A stretch of DNA of 64,000 nt from Microvirga terrestris (GTDB lineage: Bacteria > Pseudomonadota > Alphaproteobacteria > Rhizobiales > Beijerinckiaceae). The stretch spans positions 1 through 64,000 of the forward strand of contig NZ_JADQDN010000001.1 in NCBI RefSeq assembly GCF_015694425.1, read 5' to 3'. The first letter of the stretch is position 1; each line of letters begins with the position of its first letter. The notes beneath the pieces are model-generated. The model was not told the origin of the DNA. It saw only the letters and a program-made list of their open reading frames with translations, and made no database searches. Shown in pieces: positions 32,634-41,192 of this stretch. The translations under genes were made by a program, and so were the position numbers.

Positions 32634-33680
32634 ATGATGGCTGGGCAAAACGACCGCAAATGCTGCCGAATTTGCTGGAATACTAAGCACTGGCGGGAGC
32701 CTACAGGTGAGGCTGCGAAGCTTGAAGCCGAAGACAGTTTTGTTTCACGAAATCGATTCGGGCACGAGGAATGGCTCTTCAATTTTTCATGGATCCATCC
32801 AAGCGAGAACTCCTCGTCTAAGGGTTTCAAGTATGGATATTTGCAGCCGATAGGGAAATATCGGACTGCATACGAAGGCAATGCGCTTGATATTCTGCTT
32901 TACACGCTAGGACCCAACAAGAAGCGTATCGCCGTTGCCGAAATCTCCAACTTGTTCGTCCCTCCTGTAAAGGAGTTGAAGCGTGCCGTAGCCTTCATGA
33001 GGAAGAACAGATGGTTGCACGAAATGATGGACGATTTGGGTGCACTTGGCGTTTCATCCTCGATGCTGGAGGAGCCGGCAGAGCACATTTTCAATGTTCG
33101 ATTTGATCCAGATCAGGTTACTTTCTTCGATCCGATGATCGTCCTTCCAGAAACTCATAAAACGTATCGCAGTAACCGATATCAGCCACTCAATTGGGAC
33201 GGTACTTCACCATTGCAAAATGAAAATACTGCTATCCAAGTTTACGGAAACAGGGATGGAAAGCGCAGATCGGAGGAAGATAGGACAAGGGCTGCTATAG
33301 AGGGCGTTCGATACAGCCCGAGACACGTGAAGCTGCAGAACGCACTACATGATTTTTTCTGCAAAAAATATGGAAAGAAGTCAGTTTATTACGAACGCAA
33401 TTTCGTAGACTTAGCGCTGAATGTAAACAACTCTTTGACCTACTACGAGATCAAAATCGCTCCCACTGCAAAAAGCTGCATCCGAGAGGCATTGGGGCAA
33501 CTGCTCGAATATGGTTTCTATCCTAACGAGCAGCGCTGCGAGAGACTTGTCATCGTAGGCGATGGTACGGCAACAGCCGATGATAGAGCATACATTCAAT
33601 ATCTACGACGCGAGTTTAAGTTGCCAGTCTTCTACCAATGCTGGTCCTGGCAAAAAGGTATTCTTCTTGAAGCAGTGTGA
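32634..33680 (+). CDS. Putative PD-(D/E)XK nuclease (candidate orphan restriction or defence protein)
   Basis: 348 residues if started at ATG 32634 (GTG 32625 or ATG 32637 also possible; no good ribosome site). N-terminal: a Cys pair CRICW, then FVSRNRFGHEEWLFNFSWI and FKYGYLQPIGKYRTAYEGNA, LDILLYTLGPNKKRIAVAEI, possibly a DNA-reading module. C-terminal about 95 residues: KLQNALHDFFCKKYG, VYYERNFVDLALNV, YYEIKIAPTAKSCIREALGQ, which fits the D-x(n)-E-x-K core and following helix of PD-(D/E)XK nucleases. AT-rich, A/T-ending codons, flanked by core genes uvrB and DUF808: a horizontally acquired single gene. Not assigned to a named family. Confidence 0.6.
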   Translation: MMAGQNDRKCCRICWNTKHWREPTGEAAKLEAEDSFVSRNRFGHEEWLFNFSWIHPSENSSSKGFKYGYLQPIGKYRTAYEGNALDILLYTLGPNKKRIAVAEISNLFVPPVKELKRAVAFMRKNRWLHEMMDDLGALGVSSSMLEEPAEHIFNVRFDPDQVTFFDPMIVLPETHKTYRSNRYQPLNWDGTSPLQNENTAIQVYGNRDGKRRSEEDRTRAAIEGVRYSPRHVKLQNALHDFFCKKYGKKSVYYERNFVDLALNVNNSLTYYEIKIAPTAKSCIREALGQLLEYGFYPNEQRCERLVIVGDGTATADDRAYIQYLRREFKLPVFYQCWSWQKGILLEAV

Positions 33681-33763
33681 GTCATAGGCCCCATTCCTTT
33701 ACAAGGCAGATAGCTATCTATGGCTGCGTAGCCCATCTGAAAAGCGAAACCTCCTTGCCTTCC

Positions 33764-34822
33764 TCATACTGTGTGCTTCTCGGCCTTGCGGCTGCCGCCC
33801 CGCAGAGCCTTGATCAGCGGCACGGCGACGAAGTGGACCAGGGGGATCAGCAGCCCGCCCAGGACCAGTCCGAAGATTCCGGAGGCGGCTGCGGAGACGA
33901 GCCATTCCACGAAGCCGCCCAGGGCCGGAACGGCGTGCCCGGCCGCCACAGCCACGTCATGGATGGCGTGGCCGAGCCCGGCGAAGCCGTAGCCTTCGAG
34001 CCCGTGGATGATGATGCCTCCGCCGACCCAGATCATGGCGGCGGTGCCGACCACGCTGAGGATCTTGAGCAGAATCGGCATGCCTTTGACGAGACCGCGT
34101 CCAAGGACTTTTGTGAGCGGCGCCAGAGCGCGGTCCGCGCCTGAGGGCGGCGCGCCCGGCCCGGCCCGACCCAGGAGGCGGGAGACAGGCCGGTTGCTGG
34201 CCGCCATGGCCACGCCGGCATCGTCCGCCTTCACGATCAGCGCCACGCCGCCATAGACCAGGGCCGTGATGCCGATGCCGACGACCGCGAGCACCACGGC
34301 CTGCATGGTGAACGATCCCGCCGGCACGCTCGCCAGGGTGATGGCCATGATCTCGGCCGAGAGGATGAAGTCGGTCTTGATTGCGCCGCCCACCTTCTCG
34401 TCTTCAAGGTTCTGCGCTGTCTGCGCGGCTTCGCCGACAGCGGCCTCGTGCTGGTGCGCCCCATGGGGAAAGAGCGCCTCGAACACCTTCTCAGAGCCCT
34501 CGTAGCAAAGATAGGCGCCGCCGATCATAAGCAGGGGCGTGATGGCCCAGGGGGCGAACAGGCTGAGCAGCAAGGCTGCGGGGAGAAGATAGAGGAGCTT
34601 GTTCTTGAGGGAACCGAGGGCGATCTTGCCGACGATGGGAAGCTCGCGCGCGGCGGCGAAGCCCACCACGTAGCGCGGCGTCACGGCGGCATCGTCGATC
34701 ACCACGCCGGCCGCCTTCGCGCCCGCCTTGGCGGCCTGCAACCCCACATCGTCGAGCGAGGCGGCGGCGACCTTGGCGAGGCCCGCGATGTCGTCCAGCA
34801 GGGCGATCAACCCGATGCTCAT
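33764..34822 (-). CDS. DUF808 inner-membrane protein
   Basis: 352 residues. N-terminus MSIGLIALLDDIAGLAKVAA with SLDDVGLQAAKAGAKAAGVV and DDAAVTPRYVVGFAAARELP is the DUF808 (E. coli YedI) signature. Multiple membrane segments: LLYLLPAALLLSLFAPWAIT, PLLMIGGAYLCYEG, MQAVVLAVVGIGITALVYGG, and a C-terminal pair. Function unknown; often annotated as a membrane transport-like protein. Confidence 0.93.
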   Translation of the reverse strand: MSIGLIALLDDIAGLAKVAAASLDDVGLQAAKAGAKAAGVVIDDAAVTPRYVVGFAAARELPIVGKIALGSLKNKLLYLLPAALLLSLFAPWAITPLLMIGGAYLCYEGSEKVFEALFPHGAHQHEAAVGEAAQTAQNLEDEKVGGAIKTDFILSAEIMAITLASVPAGSFTMQAVVLAVVGIGITALVYGGVALIVKADDAGVAMAASNRPVSRLLGRAGPGAPPSGADRALAPLTKVLGRGLVKGMPILLKILSVVGTAAMIWVGGGIIIHGLEGYGFAGLGHAIHDVAVAAGHAVPALGGFVEWLVSAAASGIFGLVLGGLLIPLVHFVAVPLIKALRGGSRKAEKHTV

Positions 34823-35016
34823 TGGGGCTCCTGTCGAAAAGGGTCAAGCGTGAGTGTTCGAGCAATGAGCTACACTGCTCCTCAGGACTCGACAACGCCC
34901 GACGGGCATGTTGGGTGCAATGCGGCGTGGCTTGCCACGGTCACCCACCGTCATTGGCCTGTCATAGGACGGGCGCATGAGGATCCGGCTAACCTTGACC
35001 GTCTTGCGGGGATCCC

Positions 35017-37188
35017 ATGCATCGCTCCTTCATCGCCGGCTCGTTCGCCGTCGCGTTCCTCTCCGGCACTGCGCTCAGCGCCTTCGCGGCCGAGTATTTC
35101 GACCGCATCGCCAGTTTCCCGATCACGGCGAACCTGCCGAAAGACGGGGATCAGAAGGCCGAGACCGTAGCCGAGATCATCACGGCGAGCGAAGACGGCA
35201 AGCTGTTGATCTACACGGACAGCCCGCGCAAGGCGCTAGGCTTCATCGACATCACCGACCCGGCGCAGCCGAAGACCGGCGGCTTGCATGCTCTCGGTGG
35301 CGAGCCGACCTCCGTGAAGGTCGTGGGCCGGAAGGCTTATGTTGCGGTCAACATGTCAGAGAGCTTCACCAAGCCGAGCGGCAAGCTCGTGACGATTAAC
35401 CTCGCCGACCGAACGATGGCTGCGGAATGCGCCTTGCCTGGCCAGCCGGATTCGGTTGCGGCCAACGCGGGCGTTCTCGCCATTGCCATCGAAAATGAGC
35501 GCGACGAGAAAGTGAACGATGGCGCGCTTCCGCAGCTGCCTGCAGGTTCGCTGGTGGTCGGCCCGCTCAACGGCGATTGCGCAAGCCTCAAGACCGTCAG
35601 CCTGACCGGCCTTGCTGCCGTGGCGGGCGATGACCCGGAGCCGGAATATGTCGACGTGTCCGACGAGGGCAAGGTCGTCGTGACCCTGCAGGAAAACAAC
35701 CACATCGCGGTGGTCGACGGCAGGACCGGCAAGATCGAGGCGCATTTCTCGGCCGGCAGTGTAGACCTGAAGAGCATCGATACCCAGAAGGACGGCAAGA
35801 TCGAGCTCTCCGGTTCCATGGACAAGGTGGCGCGCGAGCCGGACGCCGTGCACTGGATCGATGCAAACCGTTTCGTAACTGCGAACGAGGGCGACTGGAA
35901 GGGTGGGTCACGCGGCTTCACCATCTTCAATCGGGATGGCAGCGTGGCGTATGAATCCGGCGCGAGCCTGGAGCACGAGGTCGTGTCGCTCGGCCATTAC
36001 CCGGACAAGCGCAACAAGAAGGGCGTTGAGATCGAAGGCGTCGAGACTGGCCGCTTCGGCAACGACAACCTGATCTTCGTTGGTGCCGAGCGCGCCTCGG
36101 TCGTAGCCGTCTATCGCGACACGGGTGCTGCACCCGAACTCGTGCAGGTTCTGCCCACCGGCATCGGCCCTGAGGGACTTCTCGCGATCCCCGGCCGCAA
36201 TCTGTTCGTTGCCACCAGCGAGACCGATCTGCATGGAGAAGGCGGCGTTGCTCCGCACGTGATGATCTACCAGCGCACGGAGCGCGCTGCGCCCGCCTAT
36301 CCGACTATCCGCTCTACCCGGAACGCCAACGGCCAACCAATGGCCTGGGGGGCGCTCTCGGGCCTTACTGCGGACAAGACGCAAGCCGGCAAGCTCTACG
36401 CGGTGACGGACAGCGTCTATAGCGGAGCGCCGCGCATTCTCACCATTGATGCCACCGGGAAGCCTGCGATGATCACCGGCGAAGCGCTCGTCACGCGCAA
36501 CGGCGCAGCGGCCGAGAAGCTCGACCTGGAGGGCATCGCTGTGGCGGGCGACGGCTTCTGGCTCGCCTCCGAGGGCAACCCGGAGAAGGGCCTCAACAAC
36601 CGTCTCATCAAGGTCGATGCCAAGGGTGCGATCCAGGAGGAGATCACCGTGCCGGCAGATCTCGAAAAAGGTGCGAAGAACTACGGCTTCGAGGGCGTGA
36701 CTGTCACCGGCTCCGGCGCCGACGAGATCGTGTGGCTCGCAGTCCAGCGCGAATGGGCGGATGACGGCAAGAACGCCGTGAAGCTCCTCGCATACAAGCC
36801 ATCAGATAAGAGCTGGAGCGTCGTGCGCTATCCGCTCGACAGCGCGGAGGCTGGCTGGATCGGTCTCTCGGAGATCACGGCTGCGGGCGATCGGGTTATC
36901 ATCATCGAGCGCGACAACCAGATTGCCGAGAAGGCAAAGGTGAAGAAGCTCTATGCGGTCTCCATGGCCGACATGAAGCCGCGGACGCTCGGCGGCGAAT
37001 TACCGCTCGTGCAGAAAACACTGGTGCGTGATCTGCTGCCTGACCTGAAGGCGGCGAGGGGCTATGTGCTCGACAAGGTCGAGGGCTTTGCCATCGATGC
37101 TGCGGGCGATGCCTACATCGTCACCGACAACGATGGCGTGGATGATTCATCTGGTGAGACGCTCTTCCTCAAGCTCGGAAAGTTGTAA
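35017..37188 (+). CDS. Exported phytase-like esterase / beta-propeller protein
   Basis: 723 residues. Signal peptide MHRSFIAGSFAVAFLSGTAL-SAFA. The first half (about 25-420) is a choice-of-anchor/alkaline-phosphatase-like beta-propeller (LLIYTDSPRKALGFIDITDP, GTKVVVTLQENNHIAVVDG-like repeats, DAVHWIDANRFVTANEGDW, GPEGLLAIPGRNLFVATSE). The second half fits the esterase-like activity of phytase family: WGALSGLTADKTQAGKLYAV, DLEGIAVAGDGFWLASEGNP, AAGDRVIIIERDNQIAEKAK and a C-terminal KVEGFAIDAAGDAYIVTDND. Probable periplasmic enzyme on phosphorylated or ester substrates; no partner genes nearby. Confidence 0.88.
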   Translation: MHRSFIAGSFAVAFLSGTALSAFAAEYFDRIASFPITANLPKDGDQKAETVAEIITASEDGKLLIYTDSPRKALGFIDITDPAQPKTGGLHALGGEPTSVKVVGRKAYVAVNMSESFTKPSGKLVTINLADRTMAAECALPGQPDSVAANAGVLAIAIENERDEKVNDGALPQLPAGSLVVGPLNGDCASLKTVSLTGLAAVAGDDPEPEYVDVSDEGKVVVTLQENNHIAVVDGRTGKIEAHFSAGSVDLKSIDTQKDGKIELSGSMDKVAREPDAVHWIDANRFVTANEGDWKGGSRGFTIFNRDGSVAYESGASLEHEVVSLGHYPDKRNKKGVEIEGVETGRFGNDNLIFVGAERASVVAVYRDTGAAPELVQVLPTGIGPEGLLAIPGRNLFVATSETDLHGEGGVAPHVMIYQRTERAAPAYPTIRSTRNANGQPMAWGALSGLTADKTQAGKLYAVTDSVYSGAPRILTIDATGKPAMITGEALVTRNGAAAEKLDLEGIAVAGDGFWLASEGNPEKGLNNRLIKVDAKGAIQEEITVPADLEKGAKNYGFEGVTVTGSGADEIVWLAVQREWADDGKNAVKLLAYKPSDKSWSVVRYPLDSAEAGWIGLSEITAAGDRVIIIERDNQIAEKAKVKKLYAVSMADMKPRTLGGELPLVQKTLVRDLLPDLKAARGYVLDKVEGFAIDAAGDAYIVTDNDGVDDSSGETLFLKLGKL

Positions 37189-37267
37189 GCCCGAAACTCT
37201 TCGAGGATGGAAACGGCCCCTCGTTGAACGGCCTTTTTCGTTTGGTCGCATGCCTTCGAGGGGCAGC

Positions 37268-37293
37268 AAAAAAAGCAGCCCCGAAGGGCTGCT
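37268..37293 (-). terminator. Rho-independent terminator of the fasciclin gene
   Basis: Minus strand AGCAGCCC, loop TTCG, GGGCTGCT followed by a T-run (TTTTTT). 66 bases past the fasciclin stop codon. Confidence 0.88.
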
Positions 37294-37358
37294 GAAGTGT
37301 GTGATCACTGGGAAACCGGGCGGAGCTTTCGCTCCGCCCATGCCGGGATGCGGGGGGA

Positions 37359-37928
37359 TCAGCCCGGCAGCAGAACGGTATCGACCACGTGGATGACGCC
37401 GTTCGATTGCATCACGTCGGCGATGCTGACGGTGGACTTGCCACCCTTCTTGTCCGTGATGGTGAGCGTGTTGCCGGACGGCGTGACGGTGAGCATCTCG
37501 CCCTGCACGGTCTTCAGCATGGCCTTGCCGCCGCCTTCCTTCACCTTTGCGGCGAGATCCTGCGCGGTCATCTTGCCGGCCACAACATGATAGGTGAGCA
37601 CGCCGGTGAGCTGGGCCTTGTTCTCGGGCTTCAGGAGGGTGTCGACCGCGCCGGCCGGCAGCTTGGTGAAGGCTGCGTTGGTGGGAGCGAAGACCGTGAA
37701 AGGGCCTGCGCCCTGCAGGGTCTCGACGAGGCCTGCAGCCTTCACGGCCGCCACGAGGGTGGTGTGGTCCTTCGAATTGACGGCATTCTCGACGATGTTC
37801 TTCGACGGATACATCGGGGCGCCGCCAACGGTCGTGGTCTTCTCCTGTGCGGTGACAGGCAGCGACATCACGACAGCCGGAGCCGCTAGAGCAATGGCGG
37901 CAGTCATGCAGGCAATGCGAATGTTCAT
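37359..37928 (-). CDS. Exported fasciclin (FAS1) domain protein
   Basis: 189 residues: signal peptide [27 protein letters not shown], then one FAS1 domain. H1 [20 protein letters not shown] (about 80-100), [15 protein letters not shown], and H2 [15 protein letters not shown] at the C-terminus. FAS1 proteins mediate adhesion. The closest functional parallel is MPT70/MPT83 of mycobacteria, made under the SigK sigma factor and its RskA-type anti-sigma; here an ECF sigma and RskA-like gene lie 0.4 kb away, and the promoter matches theirs. Confidence 0.93.
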   Translation of the reverse strand: MNIRIACMTAAIALAAPAVVMSLPVTAQEKTTTVGGAPMYPSKNIVENAVNSKDHTTLVAAVKAAGLVETLQGAGPFTVFAPTNAAFTKLPAGAVDTLLKPENKAQLTGVLTYHVVAGKMTAQDLAAKVKEGGGKAMLKTVQGEMLTVTPSGNTLTITDKKGGKSTVSIADVMQSNGVIHVVDTVLLPG

Positions 37929-38002
37929 GGATCTGGTCCCTGAATTGGTTGGATTAAGGATCCCGGCTTGCTGCCGGAGACCGAAGGCTCAACCTTCAGG
38001 GC

Positions 38003-38032
38003 GGATACCCCGCATGGATGCGTTTGGATGCG
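38003..38032 (-). promoter_or_regulatory. ECF-sigma promoter of the fasciclin gene
   Basis: Minus strand CGCATCC (38026-38032), 17 bases, GTATCC (38003-38008). The same elements at the same spacing occur in front of the neighbouring sigma gene and the DUF4394 gene. The -10 is 75 bases before the fasciclin ATG. Confidence 0.72.
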
Positions 38033-38068
38033 GGGTCGCGTTTTCGTGAAGACAGAAATATTCTGGGG

Positions 38069-38287
38069 TCAGGCGGTGAACGCCGTCGGACCCCTCAGGT
38101 AAGCCTCCATGCGGTCGAGCTCGACCTCGACGTCTTCTGCTTTCACGAGGCCTGGCGCGTCCTGCTCGGTCTCGGGAACGGGCAGCTTATCAATGGCCGT
38201 GCTCTCTTTGAGAGATTTGTGGAGAGCCTGCAGATGCTTGATCTGCTCATCGTCATCCGAACTCTCAGGCGGGTGGCGCGGAGCCAT
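38069..38287 (-). CDS. Small acidic protein, unknown
   Basis: 72 residues beginning MAPRHPPESSDDDEQIKHLQ, with a helical KAEDVEVELDRMEAYLRG near the C-terminus; acidic, no cysteines or membrane segment. A perfect AGGAGG lies five bases before the ATG, supporting that it is expressed. No family recognised. It lies between the fasciclin and anti-sigma genes. Confidence 0.68.
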   Translation of the reverse strand: MAPRHPPESSDDDEQIKHLQALHKSLKESTAIDKLPVPETEQDAPGLVKAEDVEVELDRMEAYLRGPTAFTA

Positions 38288-38349
38288 GACATCCTCCTTC
38301 CGGGTTAGCCAAAAGTATTGGCGCGATCCGTGTCACAAATAGGGCGCCG

Positions 38350-39084
38350 TCACAGTGCTGTGGATGCCGTGCCCTTCATCACCACAGGTCCCGTAGGCAG
38401 GCCCGTGGGGGAGCCGCTGAGCGGCTCGACCGAGATCGCGAACAGTTGATTCGAATGCGGCTGGGGCAGGTTGCGCGGATTGAGCAGGACCGTTCTGGCG
38501 GTCTGCACCACGCCCACCGAGACCGGCGCTCCGTTCGGGTCCGGGAAGGCCCAGACCTGGATGGAGTGATTGTGCGGGATCTCCATGTCGCCGAGCGGCG
38601 TGAGCTCGAGGCGCCCATCTGCGAAAGTGCGCAGCACGGCGCCCGGTTGGTTGGTCTCGCTCATGAGCACCGCCACGAGGGTCGGCTGGCGGGCAGCCTT
38701 CTCGGCGAAGTAGCCCACGCCCAAGGCGAGCAGGAGCCCGGCCAGCGCACCGGCCATGCCGAAGCCGCGCCAGAAACTGAGGCTGTTCCAGAGCCCCTGC
38801 AGAAGGCCCGGCGAAGTCTCCCGCCGTGCGAGGGCCACAGGCCTCGCGGCAGTCGCTACCGGCTGAGGTTCAAGGCCGGTCTCGATCCGCTGCCACAGAG
38901 CTTCACCGGGCGGGAGGTCGACGACGGTATTGTCCCATTCCGCGAAGCGGATACGCCATTGCTGGACGAGGGCCTGGAAGGCTGCGTCGGACGTCATGAG
39001 ACGCTCGGCCAATCCGCGCTCCTCTCCCTCGAGAAGGCCCAGCACATGCTCGGCGGCGAGGCGATCCTGATCGTCGCGGGTCAT
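38350..39084 (-). CDS. RskA-like membrane anti-sigma factor
   Basis: 244 residues from ATG 39084. N-terminal cytosolic sigma-binding part with AAEHVLGLLEGEERGLAERL and PPGEALWQRIETGL; one membrane helix GMAGALAGLLLALGVGYFAE (about 125-145); periplasmic RskA-type domain with LPQPHSNQLFAISVEPLSGS-PTGLPTGPVVMKG. The start overlaps the sigma-factor stop as ATGA, so sigma and anti-sigma are made together. In RskA-type proteins regulated proteolysis releases the sigma. Confidence 0.93.
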   Translation of the reverse strand: MTRDDQDRLAAEHVLGLLEGEERGLAERLMTSDAAFQALVQQWRIRFAEWDNTVVDLPPGEALWQRIETGLEPQPVATAARPVALARRETSPGLLQGLWNSLSFWRGFGMAGALAGLLLALGVGYFAEKAARQPTLVAVLMSETNQPGAVLRTFADGRLELTPLGDMEIPHNHSIQVWAFPDPNGAPVSVGVVQTARTVLLNPRNLPQPHSNQLFAISVEPLSGSPTGLPTGPVVMKGTASTAL

Positions 39085-39647
39085 GCCATGCACTCCCGCA
39101 GGGAGATCAGGGACCGGCGAATCCACGACTTGATCGTGCCGAGCGGCACGCCGAGACGGCCGGCGAGCTCTCCGTGGCTGAGCCCGTGGATATAGGCGAG
39201 CGTGATGGCCTGGCGGCGTGCGGGCTCCAGGCGCTCCAGGCAGCGCTTGAGGCTTCCCGTATCGGACAGGCGCAGCATCACGGTTTCGGCGCTCTCCTCG
39301 TCGCTTGCAAGCCCCATGGGCTCGAAGTCATCGACCAGATCCGTGCGGGTCTCACCGCGCAGAATGTTGAGCGCCCGGTTGCGCAGGATGGCGTAGAGCC
39401 AGGAGCGGGCATCACCGCGGGCAGGGTCGAAGCTGTCCGCCTTGCGCCAGACCTGGAGGAAGGTGTCGTGCACGGCCTCCTCGGCCAAGGCCCGTCGGCG
39501 CAGGAGCCGCATGGCAACCCCCAGCATCCGCGGCGCCTCGCTATCATAGATGGCACGCAAGGCCACGCGATCGCCCCGGGCGCATTGGCCGAGGGCGTGG
39601 TTCAGGTCCAAGGCCGGGGAGGCCATCTCCCCCAGCGCTGCCTTCAC
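39081..39647 (-). CDS. ECF sigma factor (SigK-like, RskA-linked)
   Basis: 188 residues from GTG 39647, seven bases after GGAG; ATG 39626 is an alternative. Region 2: AEEAVHDTFLQVWRKADSFD and DARSWLYAILRNRALNILRG; region 4: CLERLEPARRQAITLAYIHG and LSHGELAGRLGVPLGTIKSW. The first gene of the sigma/anti-sigma operon. A YGCATCC-N17-GTAT promoter lies before it, and the same sequence before two neighbours, so it is the most likely reader of those promoters. Confidence 0.92.
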   Translation of the reverse strand: MKAALGEMASPALDLNHALGQCARGDRVALRAIYDSEAPRMLGVAMRLLRRRALAEEAVHDTFLQVWRKADSFDPARGDARSWLYAILRNRALNILRGETRTDLVDDFEPMGLASDEESAETVMLRLSDTGSLKRCLERLEPARRQAITLAYIHGLSHGELAGRLGVPLGTIKSWIRRSLISLRECMA

Positions 39648-39673
39648 GCGAGAACTCCGTTTCCACTTGCCGA

Positions 39674-39703
39674 CGATACACCCGAACCCTGCCGTTGGAT
39701 GCA
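39674..39703 (-). promoter_or_regulatory. Autoregulatory promoter of the ECF sigma gene
   Basis: Minus strand TGCATCC (39697-39703), 17 bases, GTATCG (39674-39679), 27 bases before the GTG start. Paired back to back with the plus-strand promoter for the DUF4394 gene. Confidence 0.72.
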
Positions 39704-39731
39704 GGAGGTCCGAGAAAAAATGCACGTCCCC

Positions 39732-39761
39732 TGCATCCATAGAGGATTCCGGCGGGTATGC
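39732..39761 (+). promoter_or_regulatory. ECF-sigma promoter of the DUF4394 gene
   Basis: TGCATCC (39732-39738), 17 bases, GTATGC (39756-39761), 48 bases before the DUF4394 ATG. Same elements and spacing as the sigma and fasciclin promoters. Confidence 0.72.
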
Positions 39762-39809
39762 GCAACGCCGGTCGCTCATGGCCGGCGCTTTCAGCCTGAG
39801 GATCATCTC

Positions 39810-40589
39810 ATGAAGTTCATACCCTTGGCCGCGGCTCTCATCGGGTCATCCCTCGTCGCCGGTACGGCGCATGCGCAGAGCGTCGCTGCCCTCGTTGGGG
39901 ACGATACGATTGTCATCGTGGATGTGGCGGGAAAGAAGGTCGAGCGGTCGATGAAGGTCTCGGGCCTCTCCGGCGCGCTGGTCGGCATCGACGTGCGTCC
40001 GGCCGACGGCATGCTCTATGGCGTTGCCAGTGATGGAACGGTGGTGACGATCGACCCAGTGACAGGCAAGGCGACCATGAAGTCCAAGCTCGACACCATG
40101 CTCGCACCCGGCACCATGGCGACTGTCGATTTCAACCCGGTGGCGGACCGGCTGCGGATCATCGGCTCTGACGGCATGAACCTTCGCGCCAATGTGGACG
40201 ACGGCAAGGTCACGAAGGACGGCCCGCTGAAATTCGCCGACACCGACATGCACAAGGGCAAGATGCCCAAGGTGGTCGCCGGCGCCTATACCAATTCCAT
40301 GAAGGGCGTGAAGGAAACGACGCTGTACGACATCGAGGCGAGCGGCATTCTCGTCAAGCAGGCGCCTCCCAACGATGGCGTGCTGAACTCGATTGGCATG
40401 CTGGGCATGGAAGCCGGAACTTTGGCCTTCGACATTGTGACTGCCGATGCCATGAGCGAAGGCTGGCTCATGAGCGGCAAGTCGCTCTACAAGGTCGATC
40501 TGGCAACCGGAAAGGCCTCGGAAGTCGGGATGATTGCAGGCGTGGATGGGACCGTGCGCGACATCGCGGCGATGCCCAAGGCCATGTAA
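39810..40589 (+). CDS. Exported DUF4394 (beta-propeller) protein
   Basis: 259 residues. Signal peptide MKFIPLAAALIGSSLVAGTA-HAQ, then DUF4394 with strand-rich repeats: IDVRPADGMLYGVASDGTVV, DFNPVADRLRIIGSDGMNLR, GAYTNSMKGVKETTLYDIEA and GWLMSGKSLYKVDLATGKAS. Such proteins bear no known activity. It is divergent from the ECF sigma gene, next to the anti-sigma, and has a matching promoter, so it belongs to that envelope-stress module. GAGGA lies before the ATG. Confidence 0.93.
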   Translation: MKFIPLAAALIGSSLVAGTAHAQSVAALVGDDTIVIVDVAGKKVERSMKVSGLSGALVGIDVRPADGMLYGVASDGTVVTIDPVTGKATMKSKLDTMLAPGTMATVDFNPVADRLRIIGSDGMNLRANVDDGKVTKDGPLKFADTDMHKGKMPKVVAGAYTNSMKGVKETTLYDIEASGILVKQAPPNDGVLNSIGMLGMEAGTLAFDIVTADAMSEGWLMSGKSLYKVDLATGKASEVGMIAGVDGTVRDIAAMPKAM

Positions 40590-40598
40590 TCCATGAGC

Positions 40599-40622
40599 GG
40601 CGCGCCAATGATTTGGCGCGCC
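40599..40622. terminator. Hairpin between convergent DUF4394 and DUF3775 genes
   Basis: GGCGCGCCAA, loop TGAT, TTGGCGCGCC: perfect 10-bp stem 9 bases past the DUF4394 stop and 7 bases past the stop of the convergent gene. No T-run; a shared 3' boundary is likely. Confidence 0.75.
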
Positions 40623-40629
40623 ATCCCGC

Positions 40630-41019
40630 TCAGGCGCAGCTGCGGCCCATGGCGTTGAGACCCTCGTCCAACAAGTCGGCGAGGTTCGGGATACCGATGA
40701 GCCAGTCGGCGGTCGAGGCGGAGCTCGCTTCCTCGCGCTCCCGGGCGAGACGCACCGCAGCGCCCCATTCCTCGGGCTCCATGTCGCCGCGGCCGATATA
40801 GACCAGGGCAATCAGGTCGGCGCGCTCGTCGTCGTTGAGGCCGGCGATCACATCCCGCACTTCCTCCTCGGTTGCGTCGTCGGGCGAGGCGGTCAGCGCG
40901 TCTATGCTGCCGTCATCGATGGGATTCGAGCCCGAATCCGGATCGGTGACGCCTTCCTTCACATCGATGGCCCTAGCCCGGAGAATGAGTTCGCAAACCT
41001 TGTCGAGCGCGATATCCAT
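40630..41019 (-). CDS. DUF3775 family protein
   Basis: 129 residues, acidic. MDIALDKVCELILRARAIDV at the start, then DVIAGLNDDERADLIALVYI and GRGDMEPEEWGAAVRLAREE-type motif, the DUF3775 core, and a C-terminal STADWLIGIPNLADLLDEGL. Function unknown; common in Rhizobiales. Confidence 0.88.
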   Translation of the reverse strand: MDIALDKVCELILRARAIDVKEGVTDPDSGSNPIDDGSIDALTASPDDATEEEVRDVIAGLNDDERADLIALVYIGRGDMEPEEWGAAVRLAREREEASSASTADWLIGIPNLADLLDEGLNAMGRSCA

Positions 41020-41192
41020 AGAAATCCTCTTCGAAGTCCTCTCGGGGGAGCCCTTTGGGACAGTCGTTTCGTCAGTTAGGTTTCGTCACTTGGCTGACAG
41101 GGAAACCCGGAAGAGGGGATTCGGTTCAGCCGAGGTGCGTGTTGGCGTCTGATGGGCTCTGCGCGTAAGGTGGACCGGGCTGGGGATATGAC

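Noticed and set aside
40630..41019. DUF3775 gene as an EcfG target
   Set aside because: No GGAAC element on the correct strand upstream.
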